From: Bacteroidota bacterium
GTDB taxonomy: Bacteria > Bacteroidota > Bacteroidia > Bacteroidales > P3
NCBI GenBank assembly: GCA_017860255.1
Contig: JAFNAR010000008.1
Coordinates: 1-64,000 of the forward strand
Direction of reading: 5' to 3'
Length of the DNA: 64,000 nt
The notes beneath the pieces are model-generated. The model saw nothing but the letters and a program-made list of their open reading frames with translations. It ran no database searches and was not told where the DNA came from. The position numbers were made by a program, and so were the translations under genes. Every line of letters starts with the position of its first letter. Position 1 is the first letter of the stretch. Positions 18,718 through 26,802 of the stretch are shown in pieces.

Positions 18718-19464
18718 ATGCAATCTTTCAAAGCAGACTTACATGTCCATACTGTACTTTCGCCTTGTGGAGACTTGGAAATGAGTCCCACAAACATAAT
18801 TGCTAAAGCGAAAGACTTAGGATTAGACTGCATTGGAATTACTGATCACAATTGCACCTTGCACTCCAAATTAGCCAAACGGTTGGGTAGAGAGCAAGGT
18901 GTTTTTGTTTTGATGGGGGCTGAGGTAACCTCAAAAGAAGAAGCACATTGTCTTTGCTTTTTTGAGGATGATAAAAGCTTAGATGAGTTCCAAATCTGGT
19001 TAGATGAAAAGCTTCCAAAGATAGAACTCGATGAAGATAAGTTTGGCTATCAGCTTGTGGTTAACGAAGAAGAAGAGATTATTGACCAAAAAGAATATCT
19101 TTTAATAAGTGCAATTGATGCTGATTTAGATGAGATATACCAAAAGGTACATTCCTTAAATGGATTGTTTATCCCTGCTCACGTTAATAAAGGAGCAAAC
19201 AGCTTAACTTCTCAACTTGGTTTTATTCCCCCAGACATAAAAGCTGATGCCTTAGAAATATCACATCATATTTCTAAAACAAACTTTATTAAAAAGAATG
19301 CTTACCTTAAGAAGTTCCAATTTATTCAAAGCTCCGATTCGCATTATATTAATACATTAGGAGAAACATATTGCAATCTTATTATGGAAGAGCTTTCTTT
19401 TGATGAGTTTCGTTTGGCAATTGCTGGAAACGATGGACGTTATGTTGAAACAATAATAGAATAA
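18718..19464 (+). CDS. PHP-domain metal-dependent phosphoesterase
   Basis: A 248-residue protein with PHP motifs: DLHVHT (residues 7-12), GITDHN, PAHVNKG and SSDSHY. These provide His/Asp ligands for a two- or three-metal site. It resembles the TrpH-like phosphoesterases that cleave small phosphodiesters or nucleotides. It lies between the DRTGG and HATPase genes with gaps of 3 and 5 bp, so it belongs to the signalling cluster. A role in producing or removing a small-molecule signal is speculation. Confidence 0.88.
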   Translation: MQSFKADLHVHTVLSPCGDLEMSPTNIIAKAKDLGLDCIGITDHNCTLHSKLAKRLGREQGVFVLMGAEVTSKEEAHCLCFFEDDKSLDEFQIWLDEKLPKIELDEDKFGYQLVVNEEEEIIDQKEYLLISAIDADLDEIYQKVHSLNGLFIPAHVNKGANSLTSQLGFIPPDIKADALEISHHISKTNFIKKNAYLKKFQFIQSSDSHYINTLGETYCNLIMEELSFDEFRLAIAGNDGRYVETIIE

Positions 19465-19469
19465 TAGCT

Positions 19470-20018
19470 ATGAAAGACCTATCACTTCACGTTATGGACC
19501 TTCTCCAAAACTCAACTGTGGTTGATTCCTCAATCATAACTCTTGATATTAAAGATAGCATAAAAGAGAATATCTTTAAATTTACAATAACCGATGATGG
19601 AAGAGGAATGAGCAAGGAATTTCTATCTAAAGTTACAGACCCTTACAGCACAACCAGAACAACAAGAAAAGTTGGCTTAGGACTGCCACTTATAAAGATG
19701 AATTCCGAACATTGTGGAGGAGGATTCGAAATAGAAAGCACCCTTGGGAAAGGAACAAAACTTAGTTTTTGGTTTGAACATAATCATTTGGATAGACCTC
19801 CAATGGGAGATTTGGCAGGTGTTTTTGTTCTAACCATTGCACAAAATGAAGCAATTCAATTTAAGCTAAACTATCAAACCGATGTTGATACCTTTGAATT
19901 TGATACCCTTGAAGTGAAAGAAGCCTTGGATGGCATGTCTTTAAACAATATGGATATAATTAAAATGCTTCGTGAAATGATAGAGGAAAACCTCAAAGAA
20001 ATTAAAGCAAACGATTAA
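19470..20018 (+). CDS. HATPase_c domain ATP-binding protein (anti-sigma/kinase-like)
   Basis: A 182-residue protein with a GHKL ATPase fold: an N-box-like LLQNST, G1 DDGRGM, G2 GLGLPLIK and G3 GGGFEIESTLGKGTKLSF. It has no phosphoacceptor-His (HisKA) domain and no sensor, so it is closer to RsbW/SpoIIAB-type Ser/Thr kinases or a detached ATPase domain than to a full histidine kinase. With the SpoIIE phosphatase at 15400 it could form a kinase/phosphatase pair, but no STAS protein is encoded nearby. Confidence 0.85.
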   Translation: MKDLSLHVMDLLQNSTVVDSSIITLDIKDSIKENIFKFTITDDGRGMSKEFLSKVTDPYSTTRTTRKVGLGLPLIKMNSEHCGGGFEIESTLGKGTKLSFWFEHNHLDRPPMGDLAGVFVLTIAQNEAIQFKLNYQTDVDTFEFDTLEVKEALDGMSLNNMDIIKMLREMIEENLKEIKAND

Positions 20019-20030
20019 ATAAAATATACA

Positions 20031-20480
20031 ATGAGCTTAGAAGAAAAAATAAATGCAGACATCAAACAAGCAATGTTTGCAAAGGATAAAGCCAAATTGG
20101 ATGCACTACGTGCTGTTAAGGCTGCCGTTTTATTAGTTAAAACAAGTAAACCACAAGGACAGGAAATAACTCCTGAAGAAGAAATACAAACCCTTCAACG
20201 CCTTGTTAAGCAAAGAAAGGAAGCTTCACTAACTTATAAGGAACAAAATAGAGAAGACCTTTATAATGATGAAGTTTTTCAATTAGAAGTAATTGAACAA
20301 TATTTACCAAAACAACTTTCCGAAGAAGAAATTAGAGAAGCTGTAAAAACAATAATTACTACTCTTGGAGCAACATCACCCAAAGATATGGGTAAAGTTA
20401 TGCAATCAGCTCAAAAAACTTTTGCAGGACAAGCTGATAACAAATTAGTATCTCAAATTGTAAAAGAACTATTAGGATAA
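20031..20480 (+). CDS. GatB/YqeY domain-containing protein
   Basis: A 149-residue YqeY-family protein (SLEEKINADIKQAMFAKDKA, then LPKQLSEEE and TSPKDMGKVMQ). The family shares the C-terminal tRNA-interacting domain of GatB, but its exact role is not established. Length is normal. It begins 12 bp after the HATPase gene and is probably the last gene of that transcript, ending before a hairpin at 20541. Confidence 0.93.
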   Translation: MSLEEKINADIKQAMFAKDKAKLDALRAVKAAVLLVKTSKPQGQEITPEEEIQTLQRLVKQRKEASLTYKEQNREDLYNDEVFQLEVIEQYLPKQLSEEEIREAVKTIITTLGATSPKDMGKVMQSAQKTFAGQADNKLVSQIVKELLG

Positions 20481-20540
20481 ACTTGATTTTCTTTTCACAA
20501 AAAGAGTAATTCACAAAATAAGTATCCTGTTTCATTAAAT

Positions 20541-20569
20541 AACAAGAATTATTTGAATAAATTCTTGTT
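20541..20569. terminator. Probable terminator after the hydrogenase/YqeY operon
   Basis: AACAAGAATT (20541-20550) pairs with AATTCTTGTT (20560-20569) around a 9-base loop and is followed by T-rich DNA. The stem is AT-rich, so it is a moderate candidate. Confidence 0.55.
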
Positions 20570-20653
20570 TATATATTTGCTGTATAAAATATAGGGAAGC
20601 ATAATCTCATTGTATTTATTCATAATAAGAGATTAAAATATTTTCCAAAATAG

Positions 20654-20683
20654 TTGCGAGGTATAAATAATTTTATATATTTG
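20654..20683 (+). promoter_or_regulatory. Putative promoter in the spacer before the lipoprotein gene
   Basis: A TTG (20654-20656) lies 19 bp before TATATTTG (20676-20683), a full -7 consensus. A second -7-like box (TATATTTG, 20572-20579) lies upstream. The start of the annotated lipoprotein gene is about 370 bp away. The promoter therefore drives a long leader or the short frame at 20713. Confidence 0.5.
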
Positions 20684-20712
20684 CAGCGTTAAACAATTAT
20701 ATTTTATACTTA

Positions 20713-20883
20713 ATGCTTAACAATTATATAACCCTAAACAAATTCCCCCTGAAATCTCCTCAGGCAACTGAGGAATTATTGTTTTATTACTTTCTTCCTA
20801 TTCCATATAGTATAATAAGTATAAACATCACAAAATATACATTGTCAGCTTTTTTGATAATGTCAAATAAGATTATATTCTAG
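20713..20883 (+). CDS. Possible 56-codon small protein
   Basis: An ATG at 20713, about 30 bp after a full -7 box, opens a 56-codon frame. The product starts MLNNYITLNKFPLKSPQATE and has a hydrophobic C-terminal half (FYYFLPIPYSIISINI) that could be a membrane segment. Within it a stem TCCTCAG-GCAA-CTGAGGA (20757-20774) forms a GNRA-type tetraloop hairpin. No family is recognised. It may instead be the structured leader of the 21052 transcript. Confidence 0.25.
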   Translation: MLNNYITLNKFPLKSPQATEELLFYYFLPIPYSIISINITKYTLSAFLIMSNKIIF

Positions 20884-20934
20884 AAATAGTCAAGAAGATA
20901 TTTATCATAATGTAAGATTAAGGAGACTTACAAA

Positions 20935-21005
20935 CATGGAGTTTAGTGAGAGCCATGAAAAATAAAGGGTAGCAGAACCATGGAATAGAAAATGCTTAAA
21001 CCATG
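20935..21005. repeat. Weak CATG-centred repeats, possible decayed dyad array
   Basis: CATG cores occur at 20935, 20954, 20979 and 21002 (steps 19, 25 and 23, mean near 22) within related contexts (ACATGGA, CCATGAA, CCATGGA, CCATGTA). The mean pitch matches the clear arrays but the regularity does not. The call is tentative. Confidence 0.35.
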
Positions 21006-21051
21006 TAAAATGAAAAGTAGCATAAATAAGTTATTTAAAAATTATTGATAA

Positions 21052-21741
21052 ATGAAAAAGAAGCTTATTAACTTAAAGGCACTAATCATTGTATTAGTAA
21101 CTTCACTTATTATTCCGTTATTCTTTTCTTGTAATGGAGAAGAAGATTATGAAGATTTAGAGTATTATCCTTATGCTTTGGATGGATATGTAACCGATTA
21201 TCATACTGGCAAACCACTTGCCAATGTTTCTTTTGATATTAGTTGTGGGAAATATTTTGTAGGTATGCAAAATCAAACAGAAAGATATTATTACGAAGGT
21301 GTTGCAACTACAGATTCAAGAGGATATTATAAAATTAGAATTCCAAAAGGGAATAAGGATATGGAATTTGAAGTAATATTCCCTCATCCGCAAGATATTT
21401 CAGGTTATAATTTTGAAGGTGGAGAATTTAGCTGTAAACAATTTGCAACAACCTCTGTAAGAGCAAACATTTCTGCTATAAGTTATGGATATTTGAAAGT
21501 AATTATGCCTAAAAGTGGAGGAGGATGGAATCAAGGTATGATTGGTAGTAGTTATGGACAACCTCGTTATGTTGATAAGTTTCTTTACACAAGAGTTATT
21601 AATGATTCTTTGAAATATGACTTTTATATAGTTGCTGCATCAACAGGCTGGGGTGGGTATTATGCAACTGATACTATAAAAATATTTGATTATGAAATAA
21701 TGAATCCAAGAGATACAATAGTAATAAATGTAAAACAATAG
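21052..21741 (+). CDS. Putative lipoprotein with an Ig-like/carboxypeptidase-regulatory domain
   Basis: A 229-residue protein with a lipoprotein signal peptide; the lipidated residue should be C27 (context PLFFSC), followed by an acidic stretch (NGEEDYEDLE). A beta-sandwich-like domain follows (ALDGYVTDYHTGKPLANVSF, then TTDSRGYYKIRIPKG), typical of CarboxypepD_reg-like modules. It resembles Bacteroidetes putative lipoproteins annotated near radical-SAM genes, but none is here. It is 5 bp upstream of the giant hydrolase gene, so the two form an operon at the cell envelope. Confidence 0.72.
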   Translation: MKKKLINLKALIIVLVTSLIIPLFFSCNGEEDYEDLEYYPYALDGYVTDYHTGKPLANVSFDISCGKYFVGMQNQTERYYYEGVATTDSRGYYKIRIPKGNKDMEFEVIFPHPQDISGYNFEGGEFSCKQFATTSVRANISAISYGYLKVIMPKSGGGWNQGMIGSSYGQPRYVDKFLYTRVINDSLKYDFYIVAASTGWGGYYATDTIKIFDYEIMNPRDTIVINVKQ

Positions 21742-21746
21742 AATAT

Positions 21747-23372
21747 ATGAAAAAGATATTATTAATTATAGGATTATTTTTTACGTCAATAACTCTATTT
21801 TCTCAGACAGAATTTACAAACATATTTGATAATGTTTATAAAAACGTAAAGTTTGATACAGTTTCAAGTGGTATTTTGCATAATAGAGTAATATTTTCAC
21901 TTGCTAATTTGAAAAATTATAATGATGTTCCTGACACAACTAATGCAAAACATTTTATTCAAGCATACTATGAGTTGCAAAATGCAACAGTAACAAAAGA
22001 TAAGATATTTGATAGATCTATAGATGAATTATATTTACCAATGAATATTCCTAATGACTCAAATATTAACATTGGTATTATATATTCAGATTATCATATT
22101 ATAGATACTAATGCTTTCTATAATGGGAAGTTATTAATAATTGATAGTTCAATTTATATAAATGACACTAATTCAAATCCATTATTTACCAAGAAAACAT
22201 TATTTTTATCATCACCATTAATTAATTACACCCATAATCTATATTTGAATTTTTCGATAAATAGTGATTATTATTTTAAAAACACAGAAATTAGCATAAA
22301 TAAATTATTGATTAATTTTGGAGATGGATTAAGCTTTAGAGAGTTTATTATTGATAGTAATTTTAACATTATTCAGAATATAATTTATTCAAATTATGGA
22401 GAAAAAATAATTACACTAAAAGGTATAACAGAATATGGAGATACCCTGACTTCATTTGCCAAAATATTTGTTCGTGCTAAAGCAGATTTGGTAGAGAAAG
22501 AAAGGAAAGCAGATTTCTATATAGTATCAGATATTTCATATAAAGGTAATGGAGAAACAACTGCAATAAAAGGAGAGGCAGAGATGAGAGTCTATTATTC
22601 AGATGAAACAGTAGAGAGCAAACAAATAAAACGACCTATTTTAATTGTTGATGGATTTGATCCTGGCGATAAAAGACAATTTGAAGAAGATATTGTTGAT
22701 AACCCTGCGGATGATAAAGGAGGGATTTGGGGATTATTAAAATATGAATATAATGAAGATACTATTTATTTGGGAGATACTTTATTGAAAAAAGGATACG
22801 ATATTATTATATTAAATTTTCCATTAATAAAGGTTTCTAATCAACATAATAGTTCATTTGATCCAAATGGTTATTATTATCGTGATGGAGGTTCAGATTT
22901 TATAGAAAGAAATGCCTTAGCTTGTATAAAAGCAATTGATACAATAAATTATTTTCTTAAAGAATTTGGGAGTAAAGAACAGTTAGTAATAATTGGTCCA
23001 AGTATGGGCGGACAGATAACTCGTTATGCATTAAATTATATGGAAGATAGTTTACCAAGTAGAGATTATAGAGAACATAATACACGTTTATGGGTATCAT
23101 TCGATTCTCCTCATCAAGGAGCAAATATTCCATTAGGCGCACAAGCAGCAGTAAAATATTTTGGGAACATAAGTTCTGACGCATATCTTAAATACGATAA
23201 TATTTTAAGGTCAACAGCAGCAAGACAAATGTTATTATTACATTTGGAGACATATAATAAAGATAATTATTCTTGCTCTCATGATCCTTTATATTCATTA
23301 TATTATAATAAAGTGTACGATATGGGTTTCCTAGTAAATTACGAAAAGTTGCTATTTCAAATGGCAGTTTGA
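21747..23372 (+). CDS. Secreted alpha/beta-hydrolase, N-terminal part of a frameshifted gene
   Basis: 541 codons with a signal peptide (MKKILLIIGLFFTSITLFSQ) and, from about residue 290, a lipase/PGAP1-like alpha/beta-hydrolase domain: RPILIVDGFDPGD, the nucleophile elbow GPSMGGQ and SFDSPHQGANIP. After YDMGF the frame ends in a short nonsense tail. The +1 shifted frame continues FPSKLRKVAISNGSLK straight into the 23369 frame, so this is one gene of about 1650 codons broken by loss of a single base at 23324-23331 (GGGTTTCC). It may be a real mutation or a sequencing error. Confidence 0.8.
   Translation: MKKILLIIGLFFTSITLFSQTEFTNIFDNVYKNVKFDTVSSGILHNRVIFSLANLKNYNDVPDTTNAKHFIQAYYELQNATVTKDKIFDRSIDELYLPMNIPNDSNINIGIIYSDYHIIDTNAFYNGKLLIIDSSIYINDTNSNPLFTKKTLFLSSPLINYTHNLYLNFSINSDYYFKNTEISINKLLINFGDGLSFREFIIDSNFNIIQNIIYSNYGEKIITLKGITEYGDTLTSFAKIFVRAKADLVEKERKADFYIVSDISYKGNGETTAIKGEAEMRVYYSDETVESKQIKRPILIVDGFDPGDKRQFEEDIVDNPADDKGGIWGLLKYEYNEDTIYLGDTLLKKGYDIIILNFPLIKVSNQHNSSFDPNGYYYRDGGSDFIERNALACIKAIDTINYFLKEFGSKEQLVIIGPSMGGQITRYALNYMEDSLPSRDYREHNTRLWVSFDSPHQGANIPLGAQAAVKYFGNISSDAYLKYDNILRSTAARQMLLLHLETYNKDNYSCSHDPLYSLYYNKVYDMGFLVNYEKLLFQMAV
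23324..23331 (+). other. Frameshift site joining 21747 and 23369
   Basis: In GGGTTTCC, adding one base to any of the three short runs restores one continuous frame reading MGFPSKLRKVAISNGSLK. The overlapping stop (TGA, 23370-23372) and TTG start are then artefacts. Confidence 0.8.
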
Positions 23373-26300
23373 AGGATATTAGGACAGGATATGCAGAAAA
23401 ACCTGTTTTATCAGCTTCAATTAATAATTTATTCTTGTTAGGTTTATCGATAGCTTTTAAAGATCCTATTTACACCTTACTTTCTGATTTAAGAATTTGT
23501 GACATAAAAATGGCTCCACAATATGGTGCAGGTCCCAAGGTAGTATTTAAAGGATTATGGATTATGCCAAATCATGAAGTACAACAATCATCATCAACAA
23601 ATCATTGTAGTTATGATGTTACACATGGGGGTACTTTGGATACTTACAAAGATATTCGGGATATAATGAAAAAATATTCTTTATTTATTTATTCAAGTTT
23701 AGATCAGCCATCTCATTGTTTTATGCCTACAAAAAGCACATTAGCTTATAAAAATGGTCGTCCTGATTTATGTGAAGATTTATCAGATAGAGATTTAGTT
23801 GCTGGTCAATATACCATTTTTGACAACTATTGGGGATCTATAGGTTCAAATATGGCACACGTTACATTTAACAAATCTTTACACGAGTGGTTTAATAAAG
23901 AACTTGATACTTATATTAAAGGAGAAAGAGAGCTTACAATATGTGGTACATATCAATATACTATTAATAGTTTTAATGTAGATAGCACATTACAATGGGA
24001 ATGCAGTGATAACTTACAAATTATCTCAGATCCAAGAAATCATACTTTGTCAATTAAACCTCTTCAACCAGGCAATGGATGGATAAGAGCCATAAATTCT
24101 CCTGATTATAGGCAAGATACTTTAGCTTATTATCAAATATATGTAGGGAGCACAGATTTTATCACATCAACAGAAACAACAGAAAGCACTACTTGGAATA
24201 CTGATTTAAATATTGGTAGTGATTTTACCATAAAAACAGGACATACATTGACTATTCAAAATGCAAGAATATCCATTGCTTACGATGTGAAAATTAAAAT
24301 TGAAGCAGGAGCAAAGCTTATTATTGATAACTCTACACTAACAAATTATTGTGGTAGTAATTATTGGGGAGGAATAGAAGTTTATGGGCATAAAAATCAA
24401 CCTCAATTAGAACAATATCAAGGTACATTAATAGTAAAGAATAATTCAATAATAGAAAATTCACGTAATGCAATATCAACATGGAGGACTAATGATTGGA
24501 ACTCAATGGGAGGAATTGTTAAGGCGGAAAATTCTACCTTTAGAAACAACATACGTAGTGCAGAATTTTTATCATATAAAAATACTAATTCTAACAGTGA
24601 AGAAATATCAAATGTAAGCAGGTTTACAAATTGTACTTTCACATGGGATAGAAGTATGTTCCATCATGATAAAACAAGTCTAAGTCATGTAACCCTATGG
24701 GATGTAAAGGATGTCATGTTTATTGGATGTGATTTTACAGACAACCAAATACTAAATAATTCTATTATAAAACATGGGATACTTGCTGAGGACGCTGGAT
24801 TTAAGGTGTTAGCCAAAATAACTCCATCTTCTCAAGGATTTATCTTGGATAAGAGTCAATTTTCCAGTTTAAACTATGGAATAAGAGTATCAAATACCGA
24901 AAAATCCGTTGAGGTAATGGATTCTTATTTTGATGATAATTTCTGTGGAGTTTTTGCGACATCAGCTAATAACCTTACGATTACTACGAATGAATTGAAG
25001 CTAAAGCCTGTTCTTAATATTAGAGAACTTTATCCAACAGAATTAGCTTATGGTGTTGTTATAGATAATAGTATAGGTTATAAAATTGAACAAAATAACT
25101 TCTTCGGAGAAGAGGAAAACTTAAAAGGAACTGGACTGCAAATTAAAAACTCAGGCAAAGTTGCGAATGAAGTTAGAAACAATATATTTAGAAATTTATT
25201 ATACTCAACTAATGCGATTGGAAGAAACAGAAGAGATTATGATGTTTCGGTTGGGTTAAAATATATTTGTAATGATTTTAAAGATACTAAATATGGAATA
25301 TCTGTTATTAATAATTCTAATGATACCTGGTCTGGTATAGATATATATCAAAATGGAGGGAATATTACTCAACCAGCAGAAAATATTTTTGATAACAAGG
25401 GAAATCCTTTGTTTAGTGATATTTATATAGCAGATGATTCTAGACCAATTTTTTATACTTGTTTTTTAGATGGTAGTAATAAAGATCCTTTGTCTATAAG
25501 TTCTAATATTATAAAAAATGGTGCAGGGAATGGTGTAGCTAGTGAAACAGATTGCACAAGAGATTATGGAATATTGGATGATTTGGAATTACATAATCAT
25601 CATACCTTCATTGAAAATGAGTATCTGACATTACTATATAATTATAATAATTTATTAGATGGAGGTTCAAAAGATGAATTACTTGATAAATTATTAGACT
25701 CATGGGAAGGAGATGTTTGGGACTTAAGACAAGCATATTTAGATGCATCACCTTATTTGTCTCCTGATGTTTTGAAAGAACTTGCCTTATCAGAGAAACT
25801 GCCATTGGCAGTATATTTAGAAGTTGCACTATCAAATCCAGAAGGTACTCAAAAAGATGAATATATTGACTTTATGAAATCAACAGAAGGAGAAAACTTA
25901 TTAACCCCTACAGGAATAGAACTTATTAAAGGCAGCTGGGATACAAAAACATTTAGAGCTACACTTGAAAGTAATATATCATCAAAGCTAAGTGATATGG
26001 AAGAAGTCTCCAGAACAATAATATATAGAATTATTAATGATTCTACAGGAGTAAATATTTCAAACTATAGAGATAGGTTAAACTCAATTAGAAATATTGA
26101 AGCAAAATACGAATTGGTAGACTCATATATTGGAACAAAGGAATACAATACAGCAGAGACCTTGCTCAATACATTACTCACTGACCCTAACAATGAAAAG
26201 TATAATGCTAATGATATTAATGACTATTTATTACTATTAAGCATTATGAGAGATAAAAATGACACTACTAATCTTATCCCAATTGATGAAAGATTAGAAA

Positions 26301-26710
26301 CATTATCTAATTCATCCACAAGAGCAGGAGCAAAAGCAAAAGCTTATTTATACTTTAATAATCAAGAAACAGATTATCATCCTGATTATGTAGATTTAGA
26401 ACTAAACGAAAAATCTAAAGTTATTAGAAGAGTAACATCATCTCTTGATAAATTGTTTGCAGCTAATGTAAAAATTTCTCCTAATCCAGCTAAAGATCAT
26501 ATTATTTTAACTTATAATTTACCTCCAAGACAAATATATACTATAAAGATATATGATAATAAGGGAATAGAATTATTAACAAATACTCTTAAGAATAATA
26601 AGGGAGTGCAGACAATAGAATTAAAAAATTTTAAATCCGGTGCTTATTACTATACTATTACAGATAGTAAGAGCGTGATTAAGTCTGATAAAATAATAAT
26701 TGTAAAATAA
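23369..26710 (+). CDS. C-terminal part of the frameshifted surface hydrolase: beta-helix plus T9SS sorting domain
   Basis: The frame opens at a TTG, not at a credible start, and reads on from the 21747 gene. It holds the end of the hydrolase region. A right-handed parallel beta-helix follows (roughly residues 265-640 of this part, repeated short strands with Asn/Gly turns), then a helical region. The C-terminus is a type IX secretion sorting domain (VKISPNPAKDHIILTYNLPP, then GAYYYTITDSKS and KIIIVK). The complete product would be exported and anchored at the surface. A terminator follows at 26721. Confidence 0.8.
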   Translation: MKDIRTGYAEKPVLSASINNLFLLGLSIAFKDPIYTLLSDLRICDIKMAPQYGAGPKVVFKGLWIMPNHEVQQSSSTNHCSYDVTHGGTLDTYKDIRDIMKKYSLFIYSSLDQPSHCFMPTKSTLAYKNGRPDLCEDLSDRDLVAGQYTIFDNYWGSIGSNMAHVTFNKSLHEWFNKELDTYIKGERELTICGTYQYTINSFNVDSTLQWECSDNLQIISDPRNHTLSIKPLQPGNGWIRAINSPDYRQDTLAYYQIYVGSTDFITSTETTESTTWNTDLNIGSDFTIKTGHTLTIQNARISIAYDVKIKIEAGAKLIIDNSTLTNYCGSNYWGGIEVYGHKNQPQLEQYQGTLIVKNNSIIENSRNAISTWRTNDWNSMGGIVKAENSTFRNNIRSAEFLSYKNTNSNSEEISNVSRFTNCTFTWDRSMFHHDKTSLSHVTLWDVKDVMFIGCDFTDNQILNNSIIKHGILAEDAGFKVLAKITPSSQGFILDKSQFSSLNYGIRVSNTEKSVEVMDSYFDDNFCGVFATSANNLTITTNELKLKPVLNIRELYPTELAYGVVIDNSIGYKIEQNNFFGEEENLKGTGLQIKNSGKVANEVRNNIFRNLLYSTNAIGRNRRDYDVSVGLKYICNDFKDTKYGISVINNSNDTWSGIDIYQNGGNITQPAENIFDNKGNPLFSDIYIADDSRPIFYTCFLDGSNKDPLSISSNIIKNGAGNGVASETDCTRDYGILDDLELHNHHTFIENEYLTLLYNYNNLLDGGSKDELLDKLLDSWEGDVWDLRQAYLDASPYLSPDVLKELALSEKLPLAVYLEVALSNPEGTQKDEYIDFMKSTEGENLLTPTGIELIKGSWDTKTFRATLESNISSKLSDMEEVSRTIIYRIINDSTGVNISNYRDRLNSIRNIEAKYELVDSYIGTKEYNTAETLLNTLLTDPNNEKYNANDINDYLLLLSIMRDKNDTTNLIPIDERLETLSNSSTRAGAKAKAYLYFNNQETDYHPDYVDLELNEKSKVIRRVTSSLDKLFAANVKISPNPAKDHIILTYNLPPRQIYTIKIYDNKGIELLTNTLKNNKGVQTIELKNFKSGAYYYTITDSKSVIKSDKIIIVK

Positions 26711-26720
26711 TAACTTTCTA

Positions 26721-26764
26721 ATTGCAGGTAATTTGATAATTAAGTTTATTGGATTACCTGCAAT
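26721..26764 (+). terminator. Intrinsic terminator
   Basis: ATTGCAGGTAAT (26721-26732) pairs perfectly with ATTACCTGCAAT (26753-26764) over 12 bp, followed by TTTCTTTT. It ends the lipoprotein/hydrolase operon and overlaps the first codons of the longer frame open for the next gene, so that gene starts later, at 26803. Confidence 0.85.
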
Positions 26765-26802
26765 TTTCTTTTACGCTTATAACCAAAATTCACAATATTT
26801 TT

